Shown here in pieces: positions 1 to 5,471 of a stretch of 5,479 nt of DNA. The DNA lies in contig JAUXKG010000198.1 of the NCBI GenBank assembly GCA_030624355.1, positions 1-5,479 of the forward strand, read 5' to 3'. The position numbers and the translations under genes are program-made. Below the pieces are notes generated by a model. It did not search any database and was not told where the DNA came from. It saw only the letters and a program-made list of their open reading frames with translations. Every line of letters begins with the position of its first letter. Positions within the stretch are counted from its first letter, which is position 1. Source of the DNA: Acidobacteriota bacterium. GTDB lineage: Bacteria > Acidobacteriota > UBA6911 > RPQK01 > JADFOI01.

Positions 1-123
1 CTCTTCTTCCGAAATGGCTGCCTGTTGCTTGGGAGCCTGCAGCTTCGGTTCCTGAGCCCACAGGACAGTGGTTGGCACTGCCAGCAGCAGCGAAGCTAGA
101 ATCAAGGTTTTTACATTGTTCAT
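1..123 (-). CDS. N-terminal part of a secreted protein of unknown function (runs off the left edge)
   Basis: Only the first 41 codons are in the window. They start with MNNVKTLILASLLLAVPTTV and continue LWAQEPKLQAPKQQ to an acidic ISEEE at the edge. This is a textbook signal peptide: one Lys in the n-region, a Leu/Ala/Val core at about residues 6-20, and a plausible signal peptidase I site after Ala23 (VLWA|QEP), so the product should be exported to the periplasm or beyond. The start is well supported: GAGGAG lies six bases upstream of the ATG (plus-strand 130-135), and a good promoter lies further up. The Gln/Pro/Ala/Lys-rich segment after the cleavage site looks like a linker. No domain is visible, so I cannot name a function. 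Confidence 0.8.
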   Translation of the reverse strand, partial: MNNVKTLILASLLLAVPTTVLWAQEPKLQAPKQQAAISEEE

Positions 124-184
124 TATTTTCTCCTCTTCAGGCTGGTAGGGTTTTTTGGCGATTGTTCTCAAACTGATGCGAGAA

Positions 185-202
185 GGAGTTACCCGAAACT
201 CC
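185..202 (-). other. Hairpin in the leader of the secreted-protein gene
   Basis: On the transcribed strand, GGAGTT and AACTCC form a perfect six-pair stem around a six-base loop (TCGGGT). It sits about 15-30 bases downstream of the predicted transcription start. It does not occlude the ribosome binding site at 130-135. I recognise no riboswitch class; it may stabilise the transcript or mean nothing. Confidence 0.35.
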
Positions 203-222
203 AGATTGCCCCCCTATGGATA

Positions 223-250
223 ATTACACCGACACACCGAAATTTGTCAA
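223..250 (-). promoter_or_regulatory. sigma70-type promoter of the secreted-protein gene
   Basis: Reading the minus strand, a perfect -35 box TTGACA (plus-strand 245-250) is followed after 16 bases by TGTAAT (223-228), which matches the -10 consensus in five of six positions. Transcription would start near 216, giving an untranslated leader of roughly 90 bases before the ATG at 123. The call is by eye from consensus matching. Confidence 0.6.
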
Positions 251-522
251 GATAGTGGGTTAGGCCAGGGTTCCTCGTTGTCCCCAACCTTCGTACAACC
301 CGCAGAGGGCCGTTCTTCAGGGGAAATCCCAGCTCAGAGATGTCGTCGTTACAAAGTCCGTGCCGGGGGTTTGTGCCGGAGGTTCACTGGTCAGGAAGTC
401 GGTAAAGACGTAGGCCCCCCACTTGTGACACAGGTTTTTTGTAAGACTACCCCAAAGATTTTGCCGGTCCGAATTGGAGGTATTCCCCCTTTGTTAATCA
501 GAGGATAATCTGGGTGCGTATA
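251..522. other. Intergenic stretch without a recognisable gene
   Basis: With the leader on its left and the repeat on its right, this is the gene-free part between the first two genes. It has homopolymer runs (a C6 run near 416, a T6 run near 435) and a short repeated GTGCCGG near 360-380. A stop-free run at 278-508 would start with TTG, lacks a Shine-Dalgarno sequence and encodes nothing familiar. I found no tRNA, terminator or clear promoter toward the right. Confidence 0.5.
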
Positions 523-621
523 GGGTGCGGAAGGTGCGGCTTACTTCCGCACTATTTCCCACTCTGCCAGGTGCTATTCGATAAAATCCAGTAGAATTAG
601 TCTCCAGGTTGTTATGACTAG
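523..621 (+). repeat. Direct repeat, copy A (upstream of the metallo-beta-lactamase-fold gene)
   Basis: This roughly 100-base segment recurs at 1699-1800. The first 34 bases (523-556) match copy B with three differences, the middle is more diverged and carries a small gap, and the last 38 or so (from AAATCCAGTAG at 584 to ATGACTAG at 621) match with one substitution and one missing T. Similarity stops just after the ATG at 614, which corresponds to the rfaE1 start codon in copy B. Both copies contain TAGAAT, a possible -10 box (592-597 here), but no convincing -35 box is placed with it. It may be a duplicated rfaE1 promoter and leader, or the flank of an inserted segment. Confidence 0.85.
525..552 (+). 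other. Perfect hairpin inside repeat copy A
   Basis: GTGCGGAAG (525-533) and CTTCCGCAC (544-552) form a perfect nine-pair stem around a ten-base loop. A competing stem, GTGCGG (535-539 region) with CCGCAC, is also possible because GGTGCGG occurs twice in tandem. A weak T-rich tail (TATTT) follows, so a terminator or protein-binding palindrome are both conceivable. In copy B the matching arms carry two mismatches. Confidence 0.5.
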
Positions 622-690
622 TAATGTAGTCGATCTGTCAGGGACGATCTATAATCAGAGTGCGCCGAGCAATGCACGAGACCCTATGCC

Positions 691-1560
691 ATGTCACGAT
701 TTCCTCTGATTTGCACGTTCTGCGGCAACCGGGTGTTCGTGGAAGACGGAGAGTCCCCCGCATGCAGGATTTGTACTCTCCGCAATGTTCCCGAGCCGGA
801 GGCGCGGGAGCGATACATCCCACCGGATGATCTCCGACCGTCTCATCACACGGAAATTCATCAGCTGGAAGAGGACATCTGGAGACTCTACGTCCGTCCC
901 GATCTTGGTATCCGCCATTACGCCTACTTCATTCGCCGGCCGGCCGGGAATCTCCTCATGGACATGCAGCCCTTGTTGACGCCGGACGCTGAGGCGTGGG
1001 TCACCGCCCAGGGCGGCCTGCGGACCATCATCCTGTCCCACCCCCATTACTACGGAGCCATGGACGAGTTCTCCACCCGATTCGGAGCCCCCATCCGAAT
1101 GCACCTGACGGATCGGGAGTGGCCCACGGGCTATCCCAACGTCGAGTACTTCGATGCCCCCACGCTGGCATTGGACGATGAGACCACCGTACATCACATC
1201 CCCGCCCAGTTCGAGGGGGGCCTCTGCCTGCTCTACCTGCGGCACGGCAGGATCCTGTTCACGGGAGACACCCTCATGGTCTCGCCCGGCTCCGGAGAGC
1301 TGAGTGCCTGGAAGAGCACTCCCCGGCAGGTTCCCTATACGCGGGAGGAGTTCCGCATCATCCAGGAGCGCATCGCGGCCCTCGAGTTCAGCCAACTCTT
1401 TGCCTCGGTGCGAGGGGAGATCCGGGAGGAGGCCAAGGAGCGGGCGCTTGCTTTTTGTGCGGCCTATGCTGACGGGGTGGCCGTCCCGGATCGGGAGACC
1501 CAGCGGAGGCTGTTGGAGAAAGAGCGTGAGGTGCCGGAGAGCGAAACCTTCAGGCGATAG
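691..1560 (+). CDS. Divergent metallo-beta-lactamase-fold protein with an N-terminal zinc-ribbon-like segment
   Basis: The 289-residue product starts with a Cys-x2-Cys / Cys-x2-Cys pair (C8, C11, C25, C28), a rubredoxin- or zinc-ribbon-like knuckle. An MBL-type domain follows at about residues 55-240: RRPAGNLLMD near 80-92, the metal motif as SHPHYYG (H117, H119), and FTGDT (D193). From memory, this order of Cys knuckle, RxPAGN and SHPHYY matches an uncharacterised bacterial and plant MBL family whose substrate is unknown. The usual Asp-His after HxH is Tyr-Gly, and the position where I expect a third His reads Gln (Q173 in PAQFEGG). The C-terminal 60 residues are charged and probably helical. 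The ATG at 691 is the first start in frame after a TAA at 652, but no clear Shine-Dalgarno sequence precedes it. The gene is richer in G and C than its neighbours and lies between two direct repeats. Reaction unknown; cytoplasmic, as there is no signal peptide. Confidence 0.8.
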   Translation: MSRFPLICTFCGNRVFVEDGESPACRICTLRNVPEPEARERYIPPDDLRPSHHTEIHQLEEDIWRLYVRPDLGIRHYAYFIRRPAGNLLMDMQPLLTPDAEAWVTAQGGLRTIILSHPHYYGAMDEFSTRFGAPIRMHLTDREWPTGYPNVEYFDAPTLALDDETTVHHIPAQFEGGLCLLYLRHGRILFTGDTLMVSPGSGELSAWKSTPRQVPYTREEFRIIQERIAALEFSQLFASVRGEIREEAKERALAFCAAYADGVAVPDRETQRRLLEKEREVPESETFRR

Positions 1561-1698
1561 CACGGTCAGACCTCCGGAGTTCACGGAAGCCGAGTCAGGA
1601 GAGCGTATCTAGGCTACGTGGCAAGTCGCGGCCGCTCGTCAGACCTGTCGATCGAGAGACAATTCAGCTAGCGTCTGGTGTGAGACCACCGGATGGGA

Positions 1699-1800
1699 GG
1701 GTGCGAAAGGTGCGGCTTTCTTCCCCACTATTCCGCATTGTGCAGGGTGCTCTGTTCTTTGAAATCCAGTAGAATTAGCCTCCAGGTTGTTTATGACTAG
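1699..1800 (+). repeat. Direct repeat, copy B (upstream of and into the rfaE1 start)
   Basis: This is the partner of 523-621, offset by about 1.18 kb. It ends within the first three codons of rfaE1 (ATG ACT AGC). Near-identity is concentrated in the first 34 bases and in the block from about 1762 to the start codon. That 3' block contains TAGAAT at 1770-1775 and CCAGG at 1782-1786, the closest thing to a ribosome binding site for rfaE1. Because it is physically joined to rfaE1, this copy is likely the original and copy A the derivative, but that polarity is inference. Confidence 0.85.
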
Positions 1801-2779
1801 CAGAACAGATCAGCTTACCCAGATTGTGGACCGCTTTTCAGGTCAGCCAATTCTGGTAGTCGGCGATCTTATCCTGGACCAGTTCGTGTGGGGTCGTGTG
1901 AAGCGAATTTCCCCGGAAGCACCCGTGCCGGTCGTTGAAGTCACCAGAGAAACAGTTCATCTGGGAGGTGCCGCCAATGTGGCGGCCAATCTGGCCGCTC
2001 TGGGGGCTCAACCCATTCTAGTCGGGCTTTTGGGTCGGGATGAGGCGGGACGCCAGTTGATTGAGGAACTGGAGAACCAGGGCATTGCCACGGACTCGGT
2101 TGTTCAAGACGAGAACCGGATGACCACCATCAAGACTCGCATCTTGGCCCATCAACAGCAGGTGTGTCGAACTGACCGGGAGAGCACGGTCCCCCTGGAT
2201 GGAGCGCTCCGGGAAAGGTTTGCCAAGCTTTGTGCCAGCTGTTTCGAACAGGTGAAGGGAGTGATTCTCTCGGACTATTCAAAGGGAGTGTTGCATGCGC
2301 CGCTGGTTCAGGATCTCGTTAAGGAATGCCGGCAACAGGAAAAGTTTGTAGCTGTAGATCCCAAGTTGGACGATTTCTCTGCTTATCACGGGGCCTCTGT
2401 CATTACTCCCAATATGGATGAGGCTGGGCGGGCCTCAGGAGCCGAGATTGTAGATGAACCTTCTCTGGTTCAGGCCGGTCAGCACCTGCTGGCAACGGCG
2501 GGGTTGGACTATCTTCTGGTCACTCGCGGGGAAGAGGGAATGACGCTGTTCGAGTCTGACAGTTTTTCTCACATTCCCACCGTTGCTCGAGAGGTCTTCG
2601 ATGTGACTGGAGCGGGAGACACGGTGGTGGCCTCTCTGACTCTGGCGGTGGCAGCGGGAGCTTCAGTGCGCCAGGCCGCCATTCTGGCCAACCACGCGGC
2701 TGGCATAGTCATCGGTAAACTGGGAACGGCTGCCGTGACCCCCGAAGAGATCCTGGCCAGTCTTGGAGATGAAGGGTAG
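1793..2779 (+). CDS. rfaE1: D-glycero-beta-D-manno-heptose-7-phosphate kinase (stand-alone kinase half of HldE)
   Basis: This cytoplasmic kinase phosphorylates heptose 7-phosphate at C1, a step toward ADP-heptose for the lipopolysaccharide inner core. The PfkB/ribokinase fold is clear: VVGDLILDQFVWG near residues 22-34, RISPEAPVPVV at 38-48, the sugar-binding GGAANVAANLAALG at 58-71, LSDYSKGVL near 159-167, DPKLDDF and ITPN at 189-207, LLVTRGEEGMTL at 241-252, and the catalytic signature DVTGAGD with D276. It aligns with the N-terminal kinase domain of E. coli HldE through IGKLGTAAVTPEEI, then stops at 328 residues. It therefore lacks the nucleotidyltransferase domain, and a separate rfaE2 is expected elsewhere. 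I prefer ATG 1793 over an in-frame TTG at 1787: AGG sits six bases upstream and the ATG is shared by both repeat copies. The gene converges on the exchanger gene 75 bases away. Confidence 0.93.
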   Translation: MTSRTDQLTQIVDRFSGQPILVVGDLILDQFVWGRVKRISPEAPVPVVEVTRETVHLGGAANVAANLAALGAQPILVGLLGRDEAGRQLIEELENQGIATDSVVQDENRMTTIKTRILAHQQQVCRTDRESTVPLDGALRERFAKLCASCFEQVKGVILSDYSKGVLHAPLVQDLVKECRQQEKFVAVDPKLDDFSAYHGASVITPNMDEAGRASGAEIVDEPSLVQAGQHLLATAGLDYLLVTRGEEGMTLFESDSFSHIPTVAREVFDVTGAGDTVVASLTLAVAAGASVRQAAILANHAAGIVIGKLGTAAVTPEEILASLGDEG

Positions 2780-2808
2780 AAAAGCTCCGGACAGTGAAGC
2801 AAGCCTTG

Positions 2809-2826
2809 AACCGGTCTCCGGGTTTT
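2809..2826 (+). terminator. Weak candidate terminator of rfaE1
   Basis: AACCGG and CCGGGTT can pair around a TCT loop with one bulged G, and TTTT ends at 2826, thirty bases or so past the rfaE1 stop. The stem is short and the T-run only four long, so this is marginal. It is the only terminator-like structure I see in the 75-base convergent gap. Confidence 0.25.
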
Positions 2827-2854
2827 GTGGGCTGTTTCCAGCAGGAGCAGACCT

Positions 2855-4021
2855 TCACCGCTTCTTGGGGATCAACAGGCCTTCCCTCAACAGAGGACCA
2901 ACATCCTTGGTCCTCCGAAACATCAGAATAGCTGCCAGAATAAGGAACAGGACGCCCACCTCGATTCGAATTCCGGGAAAGATCAGTTGGCTTGCGAAAA
3001 GAAAAAACAGTGCCGCCGATTCCCATAAGTTCATCCGCAGGTTCATCAGAATCACCACTGCCAGGATCGACTGAGAGGCGGTGAGAAAGATTTCCTGCTG
3101 TTGGCGGGTGTCCAGAACCATCTGTCTGACGGCTCCGCTGCTGATGCTGTAGACAACCGGAATGGTACCGACCAGCAGCGTCCACTGATTGACGGTGGAA
3201 GAGATCAAGGCCCCGATGGCAGCCGGGGCCTGACCTCTCAGAGTCCAGAGTGCGGCGATTATAAACTCGGGTGCTTCTGAGGCCAGAGGTGCCAGCCACT
3301 GGACCAAGAAATACTCATCGATGCCCAGTACCTTCCCTGACGCGATCAAGGCCTCTGCAAAAGGCTCAGCGCAGGAGAAGATGGCAAAGGCCGCGAACAG
3401 AAAGAGGCACACATTCACCGAGCGACGCTTCCCTTTCGACAAGCTGGCGATCAGGCGGGCCGGTCCCACCAGGTGTGGTTCTTCGACTTCCATGACGGCG
3501 GTCCGCCAGACATAGCAGGCAAAGATCGATGCCAGGATAACGAAATCGATCAAGGCCAGGCTTCCCTTCACGGGAATGGTAAAAGCGTACAGCGTGGCCA
3601 CCAGGAGATAGGAGATTTCAGCGCGATTGGTGGTTTCCAATCGGATTTCCGACTTGCCGAATTTAAGGCAGAAGAGAAGAACGATAAAGGGCCACCCCCC
3701 TCCCACCAGCAGGCGATTGGCCCCCGTCATATTGGCGGTGGCGTAAGAAGAATAGGCGGGTTCATAGGCCGCCACCCAGGCAAAATAAAGGTCTACGGCG
3801 TACTCCGGCAAAATGGCTATCAAGGCCAGAATCGCCAGCGCCAGGCCTCTGGAGATATCCAACTGAGCCACCTCGGCCGCCCAGGACAACATAAAGGCTG
3901 CTCCGAAGATTCCGATTCCAAAAATCATTGCGCCCAGACGCGGATCGCTCTCGATGTGAAGCCAGCGCATGATGATGGCTGGCAAGGTCGAGGCGATCGA
4001 GGCTACTATGAACAAACGCAT
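2855..4021 (-). CDS. Sodium/calcium exchanger-family (CaCA) inner-membrane antiporter
   Basis: This 388-residue polytopic protein has about ten hydrophobic segments spread over its length and the two inverted alpha repeats that define the Ca2+:cation antiporter superfamily (PF01699-like). Alpha-1 lies at about residues 65-110: AILPEYAVDLYF with P72-E73, then NMTGANRLLVGGG. Alpha-2 lies at about 243-287: LASEAPEFIIAALW with E249 and P251-E252, then GALISSTVNQWTLLVG with S274, S275 and N278. The acidic residues and the Ser/Asn are the ones expected to coordinate the ion. A charged loop (about 176-202, with EVEEPH and SKGKRR) separates the halves. It should exchange Ca2+ or a similar cation against Na+ or H+, but specificity cannot be read from the sequence. 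The reading frame is bounded upstream by a TAG, ATG 4021 has no Shine-Dalgarno sequence, and the promoter lies almost on the start codon, so translation is probably leaderless. It faces rfaE1 tail to tail and the LOG gene head to head. Confidence 0.88.
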   Translation of the reverse strand: MRLFIVASIASTLPAIIMRWLHIESDPRLGAMIFGIGIFGAAFMLSWAAEVAQLDISRGLALAILALIAILPEYAVDLYFAWVAAYEPAYSSYATANMTGANRLLVGGGWPFIVLLFCLKFGKSEIRLETTNRAEISYLLVATLYAFTIPVKGSLALIDFVILASIFACYVWRTAVMEVEEPHLVGPARLIASLSKGKRRSVNVCLFLFAAFAIFSCAEPFAEALIASGKVLGIDEYFLVQWLAPLASEAPEFIIAALWTLRGQAPAAIGALISSTVNQWTLLVGTIPVVYSISSGAVRQMVLDTRQQQEIFLTASQSILAVVILMNLRMNLWESAALFFLFASQLIFPGIRIEVGVLFLILAAILMFRRTKDVGPLLREGLLIPKKR

Positions 4022-4030
4022 GAAGGAAAC

Positions 4031-4059
4031 AATCTAGTGTGAAGTCGATTGAGAGTCAA
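4031..4059 (-). promoter_or_regulatory. sigma70-type promoter of the exchanger gene, implying a leaderless mRNA
   Basis: On the minus strand, TTGACT (plus-strand 4054-4059, five of six consensus) is separated by exactly 17 bases from TAGATT (4031-4036, four of six). Only nine bases (4022-4030) lie between the -10 box and the ATG at 4021. A start about seven bases after the -10 box puts the transcript end two or three bases before the start codon, which fits the missing ribosome binding site. Confidence 0.55.
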
Positions 4060-4100
4060 CGGTGACATTGCAGATTAAACAGTTATAGATAGCAGGACGA

Positions 4101-4122
4101 GGTTGGTTTACCCAGCCAAACC
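4101..4122. other. Hairpin/palindromes in the divergent intergenic region
   Basis: GGTTGG (4101-4106) and CCAAACC (4116-4122) pair around nine bases with one bulged A. It sits between the divergent exchanger and LOG genes, upstream of both promoters, so it could be an operator, but no regulator is known. A separate ten-base GC palindrome, GGCCCGGGCC, lies at 4175-4184 in the same gap. Neither is a recognised element. Confidence 0.3.
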
Positions 4123-4241
4123 GAGGGAACGGGACTCCTGCGCTTGGTGTATTGGGGGACAGAGGTCAACTGCGGGCCCGGGCCACGATGTCTCAAACGG
4201 TAGTATGCGGCGAACTCGAACTTCGGTGCACAATCAGTTTG

Positions 4242-4247
4242 TATTAT
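4242..4247 (+). promoter_or_regulatory. Possible -10 box for the LOG gene
   Basis: TATTAT matches the -10 consensus in five of six positions and stands out in its surroundings. A transcript from it would start near 4254, just ahead of the GGGAGG at 4261-4266. The expected -35 position (about 4219-4224, AACTTC) is poor, so the promoter may need an activator or may not be real. Confidence 0.35.
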
Positions 4248-4260
4248 AGACTTGTTGATC

Positions 4261-4266
4261 GGGAGG
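4261..4266 (+). promoter_or_regulatory. Ribosome binding site that sets the LOG start at GTG 4273
   Basis: GGGAGG is followed after six bases by GTG at 4273, ideal Shine-Dalgarno spacing. The frame also contains TTG codons at 4252 and 4255, but those lie upstream of this site and have no site of their own. The GTG is therefore the likely start, seven codons inside the longest possible frame. Confidence 0.75.
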
Positions 4267-4272
4267 TCTGGT

Positions 4273-5337
4273 GTGAGATCGAGTGACGGTTCAGACAGCG
4301 TACCTTCTCCTTCCTACGATGTGAGTGACGAGGAGTTGGCCGGAAGAATTGACAGTTTTCTGGAAGAGCTCCAGCCTTATCCCAATCTGGACCTGATACG
4401 GGAAATCTTTGTGACCGGCGTTAAGCTGGCCCGCCAGGAGTCCGATCGTGGCGATCTGAAGATTCTCAGGACCGCTATCAAGGAGCTCCGTTACGCCTTC
4501 AAAGTCTTTGCTCTCTATCGAGATGTTCCCAAAGTCAGTATTTTTGGCTCAGCCAGGTCCCAGCCAGCGGATCCTGAATTTCAAGCTGCCTTGGAACTGG
4601 GTCGAAGGATGGCTGAAGCCGGGTACATGGTGATTACAGGTGCGGGCCCGGGAATAATGGCGGCCGGTCTGCAGGGGGCCGGAAGGGAAAAGAGTTTCGG
4701 TTTGAACATCCAGCTTCCTTTCGAGCAAGGAGCCAACCAGACCATACAGGGGGACAGGAAGCTCATCAACTTTCGATTTTTCTTCACCCGAAAGCTCTTT
4801 TTTGTGAAGGAATCGAAAGCCATTGTTTTGATGCCCGGCGGATTTGGTACCCAGGATGAAGGGTTCGAGTCACTGACCCTGGTCCAGACGGGTCGGAGCG
4901 AACCAACGCCCATCGTCATGCTGGATGCCCCGGGGGGAAGCTATTGGAAGGGCTGGCACCGGTTTTTTCGAGAGCAGCTGTTCGACAAGGGGTATGTCTC
5001 ACCCCAGGACGAAGCCCTTTTCCTGATTACCGACGATGTCGATGAAGCCTGTCTCGAGCTTCAAAAGTTTTACCACCGCTACCATTCTTCCCGTTATGTC
5101 GATCGGCGACGCAAGCTGGTGCTGCGACTAAAGGAAGCCCTGCCGGAAGATTCCATTCAAGTCCTGAACCGGGAATTTCAGGATATTCTTGTCGATGGTG
5201 TCATCGAATCCTGTGGGCCGTTTCCGGAAGAACATAACGAGCCTGATCGACTGGAGCTTCCTCGGTTGAGTCTGTCCTTCAATCACCGCGATTTTGGCCG
5301 TCTCAGACAATTGATCGACAGAATCAACGACCTTTGA
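4273..5337 (+). CDS. Long-form LOG-family Rossmann-fold protein (TIGR00730-like; probable nucleotide phosphoribohydrolase)
   Basis: From GTG 4273 the product has 354 residues. The core at about 85-240 is a LOG ('lysine decarboxylase-like') Rossmann domain: VSIFGSAR at 88-95, the phosphate-binding GAGPGIM at 123-129, FFTRK with R173, and the signature PGGFGTQDE at 188-196 ending in E196. By comparison with plant LOG enzymes, R173 and E196 occupy the catalytic Arg and Glu positions. LOG enzymes release the base from nucleoside 5'-monophosphates, and bacterial homologues act in nucleotide turnover. The protein is much longer than the compact form of about 200 residues: about 85 helical residues precede the core and about 110 follow it, including FYHRYHSSRYV and an end of FNHRDFGRLRQLID. 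I remember the same layout in other diderm homologues. The older label 'lysine decarboxylase' should not be used. One small oddity is Ala after GIM, where many relatives have Glu. No signal peptide is seen, so the protein is cytoplasmic. Confidence 0.85.
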   Translation: MRSSDGSDSVPSPSYDVSDEELAGRIDSFLEELQPYPNLDLIREIFVTGVKLARQESDRGDLKILRTAIKELRYAFKVFALYRDVPKVSIFGSARSQPADPEFQAALELGRRMAEAGYMVITGAGPGIMAAGLQGAGREKSFGLNIQLPFEQGANQTIQGDRKLINFRFFFTRKLFFVKESKAIVLMPGGFGTQDEGFESLTLVQTGRSEPTPIVMLDAPGGSYWKGWHRFFREQLFDKGYVSPQDEALFLITDDVDEACLELQKFYHRYHSSRYVDRRRKLVLRLKEALPEDSIQVLNREFQDILVDGVIESCGPFPEEHNEPDRLELPRLSLSFNHRDFGRLRQLIDRINDL

Positions 5338-5355
5338 CTGGCAAGGAACCTGCGG

Positions 5356-5379
5356 ATAACTAGCCCGGGTTATGCATAA
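5356..5379. other. Palindromic DNA just after the LOG gene
   Basis: ATAAC (5356-5360) and GTTAT (5369-5373) flank an eight-base loop containing most of CCCGGG. The right arm overlaps a perfect ten-base palindrome, TTATGCATAA (5370-5379). No T-run follows, so a standard terminator is unlikely. With the next inverted repeat it may mark the end of a repeated element beyond the window. Confidence 0.35.
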
Positions 5380-5431
5380 GTTGTCTACTGCAGTGCCGCA
5401 ATCATCCACGTTGACTGTGTTGTGCTGCCTT

Positions 5432-5471
5432 GGGCTCCTCGGCGTACTGCACGAGTACGCCTGCGGTGCCC
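5432..5471. repeat. Long inverted repeat near the right edge (possible repetitive palindrome or element end)
   Basis: GGCGTACT (5441-5448) and AGTACGCC (5454-5461) form a perfect eight-pair stem around GCACG. The symmetry continues outward imperfectly: C5437-C5438 pair with G5465-G5466, and GGGC (5432-5435) pairs with GCCC (5468-5471). No T-run follows within the eight bases left, which argues against a simple terminator. Its size and regularity suggest a repeated extragenic palindrome or the subterminal part of an insertion sequence. Only the edge is visible, so the identity is open. Confidence 0.6.

Noticed and set aside
278..508. 76-codon plus-strand reading frame with a TTG start
   Set aside because: There is no Shine-Dalgarno sequence, no recognisable motif and the composition is irregular. 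It looks like chance in intergenic DNA.
694..1584. 296-codon minus-strand reading frame antisense to the metallo-beta-lactamase-fold gene
   Set aside because: The plus-strand product has clear family motifs. The antisense frame has none and is a by-product of high GC content.
1787..1792. TTG start for rfaE1 two codons before the ATG
   Set aside because: The ATG at 1793 has AGG at better spacing and is the codon shared by both repeat copies. The single-base length difference between copies takes the TTG out of frame in copy A.
1793..2779. Bifunctional HldE (kinase plus adenylyltransferase)
   Set aside because: The protein stops right after the kinase domain, and the adenylyltransferase signature is absent both from it and downstream.
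2709..3299. 196-codon minus-strand frame across the convergent gap
   Set aside because: It overlaps both rfaE1 and the exchanger in other frames and its product has no hydrophobic segments or motifs.
3473..4042. 189-codon plus-strand frame antisense to the exchanger
   Set aside because: It is an out-of-frame mirror of a well-recognised membrane protein, with a low-complexity Gly/Gln/His-rich product.
1674..4278. 13-base match GTCTGGTGTGAGA at about 1674 and 4266
   Set aside because: One such match is expected by chance at a fair rate in a window this size, and the flanks do not align.
4188..4286. 32-codon frame overlapping the start of the LOG gene
   Set aside because: It has no ribosome binding site, and the best promoter candidate (4242) lies inside it, so most transcripts would not include its start.
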